Below are positions 1 to 14,300 of a stretch of DNA of 64,000 nucleotides, in pieces. Made by a program: the position numbers and the translations under genes. Numbering within the stretch: position 1 is the first letter of the stretch; every line of letters begins with the position of its first letter. A model generated the notes under the pieces. It worked only from the letters and a program-made list of their open reading frames with translations. It ran no database searches and had not been told where the DNA came from. Source of the stretch: Sclerodactyla briareus (lineage: Eukaryota; Echinodermata; Holothuroidea; Dendrochirotida; Sclerodactylidae); NCBI GenBank assembly GCA_026419785.1, contig JAODTK010004442.1:124001-188000 (forward strand). The letters are read 5' to 3'.

Positions 1-218
1 TCCAACATTCGTAATGACTCCAAATTCATGTGGGATTAGCAGTTTTCCACTGTTGGTCTCCAGTATCTTGCTCTGGAAGGCTATCGTAATCCTTGGAGAT
101 TTATATTGAGGTTGATGTCCTCGTAAAGATACTACTGGATATATGGAACATGCATGTTAGTGGTTTCTAGAAATTAATTGCAATTTAATTCAGTCGAGAT
201 CAATAATCACTGGCCTAG

Positions 219-503
219 TCAGCACTTGGTGCTCCAATGGATTGCAAGCCGTGCATCTATTGCTTGCAACCGTGTTCCAACATGATTCCTTCTCCCTGCA
301 TCCAAGATCCCCCCTCTGTAACCCGAGGAAATTTGGATGATTCCATCGAAGAGCTTGACGGATTCGGTGACAGTGCGGTGATGGCCATCTGCCAGTGGGA
401 AAATGACATCAGAGCCCCGCGTTCCACCGATAAAGCCGATTAAGTGCCAATACTTCTGCCTCAAAGTGGGAACGACAAATACCACGGGAGCTGATCCGAC
501 CAA
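219..503 (-). CDS. Unrecognised open frame, possible exon on minus strand
   Basis: A 94-codon open frame on the minus strand is GC-richer than its flanks and reads smoothly: YWHLIGFIGGTRGSDVIF, then ADGHHRTVTESVKLFDG, then SSGYRGGILDAG. An acceptor-like tract (minus strand ttttgtttttctcttctgttacg...cag, near 487-530) and a GT after the codons for GTR (near 276) could bound an exon. The opposite strand is also open (237-443), so the openness may be compositional. I recognise no family. If real, it belongs to a gene other than Par-3 and would point the other way. Confidence 0.22.
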   Translation of the reverse strand: MVGSAPVVFVVPTLRQKYWHLIGFIGGTRGSDVIFPLADGHHRTVTESVKLFDGIIQISSGYRGGILDAGRRNHVGTRLQAIDARLAIHWSTKC

Positions 504-1219
504 GTTTTAGTCGTAACAGAAGAGAAAAACAAAAGAAGAGCATTGTAAAGGAAGTGCTCCTCAGCAATGTCATTGAGGAAGCAACAGAAGAACCAACATT
601 CGCGGGTGTCTCATTAAGTTTTAGAGCAAAATTTTAACAAGGAAGGTTGGTGGTCAGTGATTAAGCAGCACAACAAAAGGTTAGGTTTTATTTGGCTTCC
701 CCTCTGCTTCCCTTTTAAAATCCAGATGTGCATAGCGCAGAGACAATTTGCAGATTTCAAAGAATTTTAGATCAATTGAGAAAGACCTTCCGATATGGCA
801 ATGAGAGGATCTGTAGTTAACAATTGAGGAATAGCAAAAACAGGAGTCAAGTTTTATATTTTGAGGCAGAAATGAAAAAAGTTTCCCCATATGCTTCCGG
901 TTGCTAACGTATGCGGATGCCCATGACAGGCCTGAGACAGAGAATATAGACACCTTGACTACCGTATTCAATCTGTCAAAACTCATGCCTGATAGGATAA
1001 GTGCGTCTTGTTTTTTACAACTTGATTTTATGTTCCGAAAGTTGTGGTGGCAAAGAACCCCACGATTACCCCAGTGATAAATAAATTTTTAACACAAAAG
1101 ACCGAGGTTTTTGCAGTTCAGTAGAGCTTTCGCAGAGTATGTGTCTAGGGGCCCATTAGTTGTACTTATTTGGCGATAGGGGAGTGAGGCCATCATGAGG
1201 GTGTACTTCACTTAGGCTC
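504..1219. other. No gene seen
   Basis: AT-rich sequence with frequent stops in all frames. I see no splice-bounded open segment and no repeat. Confidence 0.6.
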
Positions 1220-1252
1220 GCCCCCCCCCCCACTCCCCCCTCCCCCGCCCCA
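1220..1252. repeat. Poly-C / C-rich tract
   Basis: Runs of C interrupted by single A, T or G. Similar C or G tracts occur at 3577-3598, 7686-7716, 9160-9184, 21831-21860, 40437-40455, 46437-46448 and 60089-60105. They are a feature of this genome rather than a site, and their exact lengths are likely unreliable. Confidence 0.85.
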
Positions 1253-1278
1253 AGGACAAAATCTCGGCATATGCTACT

Positions 1279-1600
1279 GGGGATATCAACATGGTGTTAG
1301 AGATGTGCAATTGTTAGGAGGAAAATGAACTACAAATCATTCATTGACACTCAAATACCCGGTCTTGGGTCAGAAGCTCTAACTAACACTGCTGTGTGGA
1401 TTGTGGATATTCACATGGTGTTAAGGTATGTGCATGTAGGAGAAGGAATACAACGTCCATGGTTGCCACATCAAATACCTGGGTCGTGGATAGGAAGACT
1501 CTAACACTTCCATGGAATCAACTGGGTTTGTAAGAGATAGGTGCAATTGTAGGAGGATGAACTACAAATCCATGTTTGCTACATCGATACCCGGTATACA
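1279..1600. repeat. Diverged minisatellite, about 120-bp unit, nearly 3 copies
   Basis: Three successive segments share the order: (t)ggatatcaacatggtgtta, gatgtgcaattgtaggagga, tacaaatccatg, catc.aatacccggt. Copies begin near 1279, 1394 and 1512. The third is cut off near 1600. Indels separate the copies. Confidence 0.75.
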
Positions 1601-2419
1601 TGAAATGTTTTGGACCATGCTCTGAAACAAGGGAAAAACCACCTGAACCATAAAAAAAAAGAATCGGTCACAACATTTTCTTGACTCCTAATAAGTATGA
1701 CACCCACGCTGGTGAACTGATCTCGCGAGGTTCTCACTGGCACGCAAGAAAAGAAAGACGTAATTATTTTTAGGGCAGGCACATGGGGCAATTGGACGGG
1801 GCTTGCTTCCCTTGCTTCAGCTCTCACGAAGGGAGACGTGAAAAGTCAGCTTCATGAATAATGAAGAGCGTGGATGGATCCTTGGGGGGGCACTCGCAAA
1901 AAAGTCAACATCGCATGTTAATGATCGATGAATTGCAGCATTGCCAAATCTGGTAGGAAGGGAGGCTTTGGCTCCATATTAGTGGTGGTTTTGCTTTGTT
2001 GATATGCTGCATCCCCTTTCAGTCACCAAAATTGTTTGAGTCAAGTCATATGCACTCAAAATATGGTGCGAGTCACTGGAGCAATGGAATTCAGTCACCC
2101 CATTCTTGTCAAATCCTAGGACTTTTTCACCCAAACCTCGAGTCATGACTTGTTACAAGGACTGCCCCCTATATCCCTGACAAGGCAGTCATCGACAGAC
2201 CTTTGACAGATTCTAACATGTATGTTATTCAGTGATGCTAAGATTTCAGCAAAACTGGATGGATCTACTACAATTGGGCACTGGTGACGGGTCCATTGGT
2301 GATGTGATGAAAAGTGGCTGTCATTTTGAGGACCACTTGAGGTGCAATTGCAATTTTACGAATATTGTCACATTGAACAATTTTGTATTCATCGAGTTGG
2401 TCTCATTAACCTTTGAATA

Positions 2420-2750
2420 CCCCTCAAGTTAGATGTATGTTCCCATTTGAACTCCCAATTCTGCAGTTCTTTGAGTTTCGACTGAAATACTACAAATTAG
2501 ATGAATGCATGAATGATGTCAAATTGACCTCCTGTGACTATGAAATAATCTTCATGTTGTTTAGAGATCTTAACAACAGTCCACATCCAATGAGTTTCGT
2601 TCAAATCCGATAAAGTTAGGAGCATTGTGGAAAAAAGAAATTTGACCTCTTGTGACCTTGAATTTACACTGTCATGTTTTTAGGCCCAACTTTAGTCTCC
2701 ATCCACAGAATAACTCGGATTTCCATGTGAAACCTACAAATTAGACGGTA
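2420..2750. repeat. Diverged tandem repeat with TGACCT half-sites
   Basis: Shared blocks are aaattgacctcctgtgac at about 2520 and aaatttgacctcttgtgacc at about 2639, and ctacaaattaga at about 2491 and 2732. The copy at 2643-2658 contains TGACCT-cttg-TGACCT, i.e. two direct half-sites with a 4-bp spacer on the minus strand. Confidence 0.5.
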
Positions 2751-5700
2751 GCAGACCCCCGCAGAAATTCCCCACTTTCAAATTCATCCGAGCATTCCAC
2801 TAGGGTGGACATGTGTACCGTGTGCGGGAATATTATGAGTGAAACTGTAGCGCACATTTGTTTGTTGTCGCATTGATAGCTGGGGCTCATCCCCCTTAGA
2901 GTCATGACTGACTTCCCAGGTCTGATTCAAGCATTCTGTCACATGATCTCCAACTCAGCGATCGATAATCGAATATGGTGCATATCGTCCCTACTGCATG
3001 ATTAATGCACAAATTTGTTTGATACTGCGCCCTGTGTTACTGTATCCGTGAGCCCAGGCTTGCCTGATCCCTGCATCATCGCAGAATATCACTAATCACA
3101 TGTTTGTACTTTCTATGTGGGTTGTTTCGTCTTCCTAGTATCACGTTCCCTACCAATGATTCTTGCAGTTGCAGCCACTGTTTGTGTTACTCCAAACAGC
3201 GCCCCCTATGAAAGGTCAAGAGAACATCTATCAAATTATTTTTTTTTCTGATGATATCCAATGCAAATCAGTTCTGATGCACATTAGACTGACTTTTGGG
3301 TGAATATCTGGCAAATGGGCAGTAATGATTATTCGATGTGGTTTTTGAGACAGTTTCCCATCTTCCAATCACAATGTTCATCCCTAGCCGAACTCGCCTG
3401 CCTCAGGCCCACCTGTTAGACAATGTTTGCGTGGCATGCCATCACAACAATAAACACTCACTTGTTTGGGCATTGCACCATCTTCATACCCCCACGGATT
3501 CGATATACTCTGTCTGTCGAACACAATTCAGGCACATATCTGTCAAATGTCACCCTGACTTGTGCCCCCACCACCCCCGCCCCCCCCCTCCCCACTTTTG
3601 ATAACCATAGTTGTTCAATACAAAAACTAAGGTTCTGGAGAATATGCTTTCCGCAGGTCTTGAATTGTATCCCATTATATCTAGAATACAAACCCCCCAA
3701 CCCCTTCCAATGGGTCTTGTGCTTTTTGTTTGTATGTTTCCCCCCCCTTTCACAAAATCCTATATCTGTGTCCCGCAATGTCCCGCCTGTTGTCCTTCTG
3801 GCTTTCAATTTGTAGGTAAGTGGGATGTCCTGTTCAAGGAAATACTACTCCTTAATTCTATTCATGTTTTTTCAACTTATCCACATGGACTACCGTTGCC
3901 ACCCCACCCCAAAGCCTGGAAAAAGAGAAGGTTATGGGGTGTCCAACCCGGATTTGTGTATTTTGGCCGTAATCTCAACATGGCATTGGGGTGGGTGCAT
4001 ACTGCATAGTCCTGGGGGTAAGATATCATAATTCACAGATTCCCACACTGTTCTGGTTTGGAGAGTCAGTTAAAAATTTTTAATTAACAAAGCTTTTGCC
4101 AAGATGGTACCACCAGGTGTGTTATATGCTTCATTCCAACTGGCAAGCCTTACTTGTTTTTCCAGAAGGACATCTATCTGTGTGTGCTCTGTAGTAATAA
4201 TTTTTTTTCAATCAGAGCGTGGATCTCTGCCAAGGGCATTGTCAGTGATGGCACCTTGAGTGCACTTCTGTTGAACTTGTCAGAGCTTTTTTCAAGAAGA
4301 ACTCTGTTTCCTGTGTCATGGCACATGATTGACGGCCGTCAAACAACAAAATGCCTATTGTAGTTTGTAGTGTTTCTAACCCTACCCATTAATCTGGAAT
4401 GTGGTGGGGCAAGGCATCAGCATATCCGTGTGTAGTGTGTATGGGGGATATTACCATCATTCCCTGTTGGATTTGTTGATGTCCCAGCTATAAACTTTAC
4501 TTGGCACGCAAGTTTTGTTTACAGTGACATTTGCGGACGGTGTTTTTTCTTTGGGGCCAGTGTAGCTTATTAAAAACACTGATAGCGGTACATGGCCTTT
4601 GACTTATTACATCCTGCTCTCCCTGGGGTCTTGAAACCTGGGTGGCATTTTAAAGACTGGAATGTGAGCCTCTAGGCTTTGATTTTCACTTGTTACTGTT
4701 GTTCATCATGTTCATAGGGCCATCATTTGGGTGCTGCAAAATTAGTTTAAAACACATTGTTGACTTTTGAAGTACTACCTGAAAATGGAATTTCATGATT
4801 AAGTCAACAACAACGCCCCCCCTATCTTTTTCTATACTGATGACTGGTTGGGAAGTGATGTTCATCCACACGATTAATGCTGTGTCTTCCAGGTCTATTC
4901 TTTTCTAAGCTTTTGACAGAGGCCGGAAGTGTATAATGAGCATACTGTACCTGTTGCTATTCTCACACTCGGTCTAACCCACATAGGGAACACATAGTAT
5001 AGTGGATATTTGGGCATTGCAGACTTAAGCATTTCCTGAATTTGTAAGAGGAAAAATGTTTGATTGCAACATCAACGTTTCATCACCTACCCACTATCCC
5101 TGGATAATTCCTCCCATGAAGAAACCCTTAGTTTTTAGGTCTGATTGAATCATCACCCCCTCACCCCCACTACCCATCAGTTATATCGGACCCCTATCCT
5201 AGGTGGGCCTGCCTCTGGTTCTATCCAGGGAAGCACTAATATTTCCAGCAGAACTTGGCTGATTTAGGTCACACTGGCTGACAGACCTTTGGATGGTGTG
5301 TATCAATACAGTGGAATTTGCTATTGTTTGGTACAGTATTCCTACTATATGCGCACTTCATTACGGCAGTGGCGAATCTGCTTCCAACCCAACACACACA
5401 CACCATCCCCTATTGTATAGCGTGGGGTATAACATTAATCTCTGACTGTTTGGCCGTTTGAAGCTATGGATGCGTTTGCATATAAGCCAGTTCGGAATAA
5501 AAGTTATTCATGATAATGATCTCGTGTCAAAGGTCATGAGGGACCACAGCAGCTCGACGTCGTACGGACATTGCGCAAGAACGATCTTTTGAACTGCTCC
5601 CCCTGCAAAAATTAACTATTCCTGCCAACACAGAAACTCCACAGATGTCCCCCCCCTATCAACACTAACCCCGAAAACATGGGAGTGAATTGGTTGCATT

Positions 5701-8700
5701 GCAATAGTGGCGACCTTTTAGAAATAAGCCGTACCGATATCTTTATATGTGGGGAATCTCATCTATGCCCCAAACTGTTCATATGGTGGCAGTGTGAGCA
5801 TGTGCAACAATCAACCATGAACTGGCTTATATTATCTCATTCATTTGGCCAATGTTGATTAACTAGTAACTAACAATTTTGATGATTTTGCTTGATTACT
5901 GTCAGGTATTAAATCCCTTTTGAAAGATGATGCTTGCCATGTCCAATAACTCAATAGAGAGCAGATACTGATAATGTCAACATACAAGTGATCCTTATCT
6001 CTGTACTTCCGAGGCACGTCAACACTATGAAGATAACAATTACCATTATCTCAACTCACAAAGACAAGCACTGGTCACACATGTACTGATCCATAGCGAC
6101 GATGAACTATTTGATAAACTGGACATCAACTGTTTGACTCAGCATGATAACGTTCACATGCACGTCACAAGCGTATTCGCCCCAGCCGCTCCCAGCTGCT
6201 GTGTATTCGGCTTTTTTGATATAATGTGCTGCTCCATTCACACAGACCAGGGCTTCATACTGTATACTAGAGTTCTTTGAATGATATAAGATATCAGAAT
6301 CTTGTTGACCATAAAGGAATTAAATTTTTTTTTTTCCAACTTCCTCTCATACTAAAACAGTTAGTAGACCACTAACATATTCATAGACAATAACCTATAC
6401 TACAAAGAGACTAATACCCACTCCAATGTTCTTTCTCATGCACATATTCCCACAAAACTCATTGGCAAGTTTTAGAATAGACCTGGGCAGAATGACCAAC
6501 TATATCGGTCTGTTTCGGCATTTGATAACAATCGGTCTGCCTGTTCGAAACTGCTGTATTTAACCCGACTGCTTAAGGTTGTTCCCGACGACGTGATTGA
6601 CTTAATGTTTCTTTGGTTGCCATAGCCAGAAACTCATCTACCGATCTTATGTACTGGGACTGGTAAACTCTCCTCGCTCTCCTACTATTGTATTTAAACT
6701 TAGCCATAATTCACTTACTGTTTATCACTTCTCGGTGCATCCAACCAAAAATAATAATTCCCTCAATTGTCACCTATAGAATGAGAAATGATAGTCTTGT
6801 CTAGTCTGATGAATTAGGCTTCCGTAGTGAAAAATGTGCGGTTAACGAAGGTTTATGATATACCTGTCGGTTGCGCAAATAAATTAAGCGGTCCATGTAC
6901 TGTACCAAATTTGTGGGGCTTAGGATTGTGCATGTGGGTTTCCGATCCGCCCTGCCCCACTCTGTCTCCGTAACCCCTTCTTGGGGTACCTACCTTACAC
7001 AGATGACATATCACTACATGCTACTGACCTAGGTATATTTCCATGGTATATATTACCTTAAGGCCCTCACATAATAACCTCAACCTTCTACAATTTCCCC
7101 TGACAAGGTTACAATCATACCCTGGCTCTGTTTGATCATAGATTGGCCGTCACATCATGATGATCCGGTTTATGCCCTGGGTGTCTTTAGTATAATTAGG
7201 TTCAGTTCATTATTACCTGCTGAGCTCTGTTGTATACAACACTTGTTGTAGTATACGACCAGGGTGTATGTAGCTGCTTACAGTCATGCATTGACCATAT
7301 TGCTAAATCGTACGTTACCAGAGGCTGGGATTTCTGGTGCGCGGAGGATACTGTACTTTTTTCCGACCCGGGAGTATTCTAGGTCAGGTGATATTTTTTG
7401 TGGAGGATTTTCGGCAATCACTTGGATCATGTGTGTGGTAGCAAGGCGAAGCTGTTCATCACGCATTGTATGAAACACCATCTAGGCAAGTCCATGCCTG
7501 GTACAGTATTACCCTTCGTAAGGTAACGTTGTAGAGGCAGAAGGGTAATACACACACACAATTTGGGTCAACATTAACTTCGATGGGGCATCTAGCTATT
7601 TGCATTCAATATTTCATCTATACCAATGCATACTTATTCTATCGAGCCAGTGTTTTTTTTTTTTTATGGTGGTGTGCAGCAAGTGTGTGGGGGGAGGGGG
7701 GTCTGAGGGGGGGGGTCCGAAGAGCAATTTTAGGCACATTCTTGCATTGATTTGTAAACTTTGGGAGCTCTTTTACTGTTGACCATGTATGTGTGAAGGA
7801 TTAAAAAAACGGTCGGGCTTATGCTGTCTATTCTGTACTGACGACATACTTGTGCACGTCATAGGATAACGAACCTATTCAGAGGGATGTTTATTGGCAT
7901 GGGGAACTGCGAGAAGGTTGAAAATCACGGTATTAGCCTGAATAGTGGGCTCGCATTCACCAAAGAAATTCCCTAGAATTCTAGTAATTCCACCTGTGGG
8001 TTTAGACGAATGGAAAGCTTTGTTATTGTGAGAATAATTGCTACTCGTAGGTTCTGTGGATTTCAATAATTTGATTTACCAAAGAGTGAAAGGATTAGTG
8101 TTAATCCCTTCAATACAAGCAAATTATTTTAGACCTGCATGCACCTAAAAAGGCAGTGTAGTTGAGTAGTTTGTCGCATCGTGCTTGAAAATAGGTGTGA
8201 AAGTAATCGATGTTCTGTCTGAATAGGACTATTTAATGTTCCTCTCTGTTCTTTCAGCACGGCAAATAGTGGTGTTTTGCTTGTAGCTATACTCACACAT
8301 GAATAGCCTCTTCAACTTTGCCTCCGAAAATTGCACCTATTTTAACTGTACATGCCAGAATAACTCAGTCAAAGTCAGTCAGTCCATTTCGGTCATCTTG
8401 CATGCAGATGCATATATTTGATTTTTTTGTCCAGGATATAGAAACAAATATCATGTGGTATAATGTCTATACTGAGACACTGGACACCGTATAGCACTAG
8501 CGTCCTTTCAATAAACCTGTCCTAATCATTATCAATGAAGTTGGTCGGTTCTGAATAATTGATATACTATGGCTACATGTACAGTAGCGGTAGGTAATAA
8601 CTGACTAAACTCCGGTCCTTTACTGTTCCCTACACAGGGCTGGAAAAAATATAAATTTCCCAGAGGGGGAAATATTCTCCCGCCAAAAATGGCCATGGAT

Positions 8701-11283
8701 TTCATTGGAAATCTTCACAACCACACTCTGGATGCACATTTCTTCTCAATAGCAATATTTCCCTTCAGAAGCAGATTTTCAGTGAAAGGGCTCCCCATAT
8801 TACCTATGTTTTCCACTTAGGATGGTTTTTCCCCGCACTCCACAGCCGGTGGAAACTACCAGGAAGTGCTGATTACACCATGTGTTAACTGCTAGATAGG
8901 CTTGAATCACGTTTTCAGACCGCAATTAGAACGGTGAAACTGATTATGATGCTAGCGTATGCTTCACCTGAGAGCTGGGGCACATTTCAGGACTGTCAGT
9001 GTTCTACTTCATATACCCTGATGTCAACACAAGGCCTAAATACTGCCACTGTACACAAGGCAGCACTTGTGCCGGCTTTCACGCTCCAATGAGAACCAAT
9101 CGTCCTTGATGCACATATGTTGTTCCCTCCCCCGTTTGTAGTCGCCTCATCCTATAATGGGTGGGGGCGGGGGGGGGGGGGGGTGTGGAGCATAGGTAGA
9201 TTCCTTTGTTCAGAGTTTGTTTAGGCTTTTCCAGGGGTCATAAATTAAAGTTTGTATTGTATACCCAGCTACTCCAACTGGCATGGAAGTCTTGATGTTT
9301 TTCCCTTGTTGCAGGCCTCGTGTACATTCTGGCTAGGGAAACATGATTGTTTCGACTACAGTGTGTCCTAGCTGACTGACTGTGCAATTACGGGAGCAGG
9401 AGTGTGCCATTGAGCATTGGATCAGTAATCTTATAATTCGTAAGGTTCTTAATAAGAGTAATTCTCATGGTTGGTGGGGCCTGTCACACATCAACTCGTA
9501 TGTATGTGCGTAAGGTACCCTATTAAACAAAAACCATAATTCTTGGAGTTTTTTTGTTCTTGTTGTGGTTTGTTTGAGGTCCATTGATTTGTACTAGTAG
9601 GACAGTGCTTGTTGAAGGATAATGCAGAGGAATTGAATGCAGTCCTCTGAAGTTTGTGTGTATGTGTATTGCGCAAGATCGAAAAGCATCCATCATGCAA
9701 TGATAAAATATGCTCATACTTGCCACACCCTGCAAACATGTCTCTGCTTTCTATCAAAATTCACACCTTATTTCCACTCAGAGAACCTTCAGTCTATTGG
9801 AGAGGTTTTTCTGAGGGGTGGTGGTGTTGATGTTACTTTGGTGAGAGAAAGAAAATCGAACTTCAGCTATTATTTGAACTTATTAACACAATGAAACAAT
9901 GAATACAAACATACTTCCGGGTTGTCCAGTTGGATGTCATGCGTTATTGTGCAATTGGGATTCCTCTCCAATTTCTTTCATTATGGACCAAACTTTGAAG
10001 GCCAATTACTCCCCACATGGAACATCCTATTGAAATGAGGTTCTCACCTCTCCACATGTTTTAGAGCCTGTGTTGTCCTTTATGACATAAAAAAAAAGTA
10101 ATGATAGCCGAGTAAAAAATAAAAAAGAAAGTTTCTCGTCCTAATTTTCCACAATTTTGGGCGTGCGGGCCTTTTTTTTTTTTGGGCCTTTTTTTTTTTT
10201 TTTTTTTTTTTTTTGAGAGGACTCGCCCAACGAGCTCCTAATCCGCAAATCACTGTTTTGTCTTCTTTATGTTTAAGGGACACATGCCTGTTTGCAAAAT
10301 ACAAGTTCAGCTTAGAAATTGAAGGTCTTGAACATCCTCGTTGCACGACGGCTCTCGCCTGCCGCCAAAAAAAAGCCCATCTAATTTAAGATCCGCTACA
10401 AAAAAGTCCGACATGTGCACGTTACTCACACAAACCTCACATTCATTTACATACAAAAATACAACGTCAGCCCCCTGCCGACATTTTGTAGCCTACGTGC
10501 CGGTCGATGCCTACACACCTAGCGGCGTTATGTTTGTGTGGATCGTATACTCACCGTTACGGTCTGGTATTTGGCATCGGTGGGGCCGTTTCCTCCGTCA
10601 TATTCTCCGCAAGCAAATTTATTGAACAGATCTGACAAACTCCTGGTCCCCTCCTCCTCGATCGTACGAGCGTAGTATGGTTTATTAATTCTAGAAGAAG
10701 TCCCACTCCTAGCGCATATGCATGCACACACAAAAACATTTTGAAATTTTAGATCCCTACATCGCCACTTGTTGAAATGATTTCGATCGGGACAGTAACC
10801 TGGCACGAGATTAGAGAGACACAACACCACGTACATCAATTCAATCCTTTGCATCATTGACATGTGCTAGACAGGCCCGGGCACCACGAGAGATTGGCAA
10901 TGCAGGCTCCAGGCTGATACGCAGTGCATCTCTGTTTATAAATGAATCGGGAGCAACAAGAGCGGAATCGGCTGCTCGAAAAGACTCATCAGATCGTCAA
11001 GTGCGTAGGTTGGACGGAAGAAACACCATGGCCGACGATGAGTCATGATGTAGCCAACCTAAGCCTACTCGTCATTCCTGCTTCAGAGAGTACGGAAATT
11101 TTTCCAACGTTTAAAACAACATGTGATCAACATCGCTGAGACTAGCTGAGATGGTTGTTGCGGTCAGGCTAGCAATGTTGGAGTTTAAAATATTCTAGTT
11201 TTGGCATATTTGAAAAAAAAAAAAAAAAAAAAATACCATGCGGCGTTAAAAGACGCGTGCGGGTGCGGGGACGAGAAAACTGT
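2751..11283. other. Long stretch without recognisable genes
   Basis: Open frames here are short and overlap on both strands (the longest, near 3423-4009, are driven by C-rich tracts). I see no conserved protein block. Contents noted are homopolymers (poly-C at 3580 and 3738, poly-G near 7690 and 9170, poly-T at 10171-10214) and short CA runs (5391 and 7551). From 10400 to 11060 the sequence is richer in CpG than its flanks, with an ATG in good context at 11029 (caccATGG, MADDES then stop). That could be a first exon or UTR of an unknown gene but is not supported further. Confidence 0.55.
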
Positions 11284-11372
11284 TTTTTTTTTTTTTTTTT
11301 TGGCCTAATAATATCTTGTTCTTATATAGCGCTTTTCCACGTCAAGACATGCTCAAAGCATTTTAAATTACA
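11284..11372 (-). mobile_element. Retroelement 3' end with poly-A tail (minus strand)
   Basis: On the minus strand the text reads ...gctttgagcatgtcttgacg, then tggaaaagcgctatataaga, then acaagatattatta followed by about 20 A (the poly-T at 11284-11303 on the + strand). The AAAGCGCTATATAAGAA...TTATTATT tail is shared by many LINE/SINE 3' ends in marine animals. The body of the element upstream (toward 11900) is not recognisable. Confidence 0.55.
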
Positions 11373-14300
11373 TTGGAATGTTTAGAGCATGCACAACAAA
11401 CAGTTACTGGATCACATACAGTTCTTATCATTGTTGTTAATATTGCACATAGGCTAGGCGTTTTTTTTGTTTACAAAATGAGAGGGCCCCGTCACACATT
11501 ATGTCACTCATTGTGCCAATACCTGTGTTTTCTCTTTTGTTATTTCTTCTTTGCCCCATTCCTTGGTGTCTGTGTGACTGTTGTCAATTAGATCCTGGAC
11601 ATGGGCCTGAACTTTTCCCACCATGAGTTGGTCTCCTACTATGACTCCGCATACTGTGCGCACGTTGATGTGTGGCAGGGCCTTATGGACAGTGTTCGAA
11701 ATAGCTGGGGAGCATCGCGAATGCTCCTCAAATTTAGCAAGATTGCCTACACACTTTGGAAGTGCATAGCAGTCCATTTGTACACAACAGTATAGCGAGA
11801 TTTTGGTTTTCTAGTATTCCTTCCAGAATTGCTACACAAGTTGTCCGGCACTATGTCAACGCTTGCCTAGGGTCCATTATACCATTGATAAGTGGTGCAT
11901 TAGGGAATGTCATGCCTTCTTGACCCCACAGATATTGAATACTGTAGACCTTGACCCTGAATCTTAGGTGTGGGCCTAAATATTGCGAGAGTCAGTACAT
12001 CTCAAAGGGTCTAGTAATTGCATTTCTCCAGTGAGTCCGGACCATACTAGTGTAGCAGGTCAAGACAGGTGAATGAAAAAGTTGTGCCTTGTCTTTCTGG
12101 AATGCCAAGTAATGTCCTCAAAAGAAGCCTTGAGGCTTTCCCTATAACCATCGTTGGTTCAAGGAAATGACCACCCATTTTGCTCCACGTCCTAGGGCCT
12201 ACATCAATTGGTTTAGTATTGACGTGCATTCTTTTCGGATTCGACTTTTATAAAGTATTCCTTTTGGCCCAGAGGTGAATGTTATGAGTGCTGATATACA
12301 TGGTTCAGACATTGACTACGCTCATATAAGTAGTGCATTCCATTTGAATCATTGATTGCTTAGTGCCTTCCCCCCTAGGATCCAGGCTCTCCCATGTGGC
12401 AATAATGAAATCCCCACCCCCCCCCTCCCAAAAAAAAATAAAATAAATATAGTTGAAATGGCATGTACATCACCGAATGTCAGGAGTCCTGCAGTCCATG
12501 TCAGTGTGTGTGTATACAAAATGTGATGGCTTGGCTTGTAAACACAATTAACTCGATCAGTTCTGAGTTGATATGCATGAAGCTCAATGAGCTAGTTACT
12601 TACCTGTGTTTCTGTTTGATCTGTTGTGTTGGTCATAGGTTATCATAAAGAGACGAGGAAGCCCACACTTTTGTCAACTTGTTTCATTGACTTTGATGGC
12701 CAAAGTATGGAGCGCTGAATTGGAATATGTGCTATGATAATATTGTTAACATAAATGCTTTCCAACTCAAATGCATTCCAACTCAAAATAAATTTTGTGT
12801 ATTTATCTAATTATGGTGCATGTCACTACATATTGACCACATACCTTTAGCAGTCCTATAGTTGAACCATTTACTTTCTCTCGTGAACATCATCTTCATG
12901 TTTGCTTTCGCAGTCCACTTCTATCCAGAAATGTCAGCATGTATCTTGTCATATAACATCCACAACTTGTTTGCCCCATGCATGTAGCCTAAAATTCTTT
13001 CTGTGCTCGCCCCCTCTGGAGTGAGATTTTTTTCACGCAGTCCATTAGTCAGCGTGTCTCTCTCACATTCTTTTGTGCACCTTACCTAGTTTGTAGTCTG
13101 TTCTCATTCGGAATTGCAAAAGGTGCACCTTAAATACAGATCGTACCGACCCCCGTTGAAGCCTCAATCCCCAATCCATCAATGTCAATACCTTATTGGG
13201 AGGAGGCCTACATACTCTAACTGTGGTAATGTTATTTAGGTTTCATCATTGGCTGGCAACACATCATAATTGGAAATCATACCTTTAACGTGTTGTTGGA
13301 AAGACACATTAGACCAGTGGTTCCCACCGTCCTTTTTCTCTCATTTCCGCCTTCTCCGCCGGTTGCTCCGATCCGTTCCCCTAAATGACTACATTAGAAT
13401 TGAAAGTTATAGGTGGGCGATGCGGGAAAGGGTTTAATAGAACTTTCTATGTATTCGTGTTTGTAAACAAAAACTTCCCACAACTCGAAAACCCTGCAAA
13501 AATGATTACCTTTATACAGTTGTTTCTCCTCTGAAATCCTGGGGGGAATTTTCCCCTGGTTGATAACCACTGCATTCGACATACAGTTTAAACGAGCATG
13601 AACCTGCTATCAATGTTACAGTCTCAGCTTTCGTGGTCCACATTATCATTTGGTGAGGAGGGGGGGAGGGGGGGGGGGTGCTGGCGGAGTTGGATTAGGC
13701 TACTGTACAGTATCTGATCGATTCATAGGCATCCAAGTTGTTTGTTACGTCATTGTTGCGCGTGAAGGTAGGCCGACATGTGTAAGACCCGTTGACACCG
13801 TCTTGAAGTGAACATGATATAGTTGACCCAACCTGGTCCCCTAATGAAAAACATGAGCCCATCGTTTTGGGGTCGGCCAGAGACGCAACAGAGGGTCAAT
13901 GTGTCTAAGCTCAATGAGTCCAGAACGCTTGGTTCTATTAAGTTGGAATTCATTATGTTGTTTTCTTTTTTCAGGAACCACTTTTTGTCAAAATAGTGTC
14001 ATTTTTCTGTGTGAAAAAAATTAGGAAATTTTTGTGAGATGTCCTATCGTGCCCAGGGATTTGCACAATTTCCATTGGTCCTTGGTGGACATCTGTTAGT
14101 AGAAGTATGAGGTCAGAATCGCTCTATTTTAGTTCTCTATTGCCAATCCCCACCCCTCCCCTTTCATGGGTAGTCGAAACTGCTCGATTGTGTTGTGGAC
14201 ACTTTAAACCATTTTGACAGTTTGTTGTTACCATTACATTTCAAAAAGATTTCCCCTGCACAATGATGAATCTGAAGGTGGCCTATTATGACAACCACTT

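Noticed and set aside
3423-4009. Overlapping open frames on both strands
   Set aside because: They are opened by C-rich low-complexity runs and show proline/glycine-rich nonsense, with no splice pair and no motif.
11029-11048. ATG in strong Kozak context (MADDES)
   Set aside because: Only six codons before a stop and no donor to extend it, so it is not supported as a gene start.
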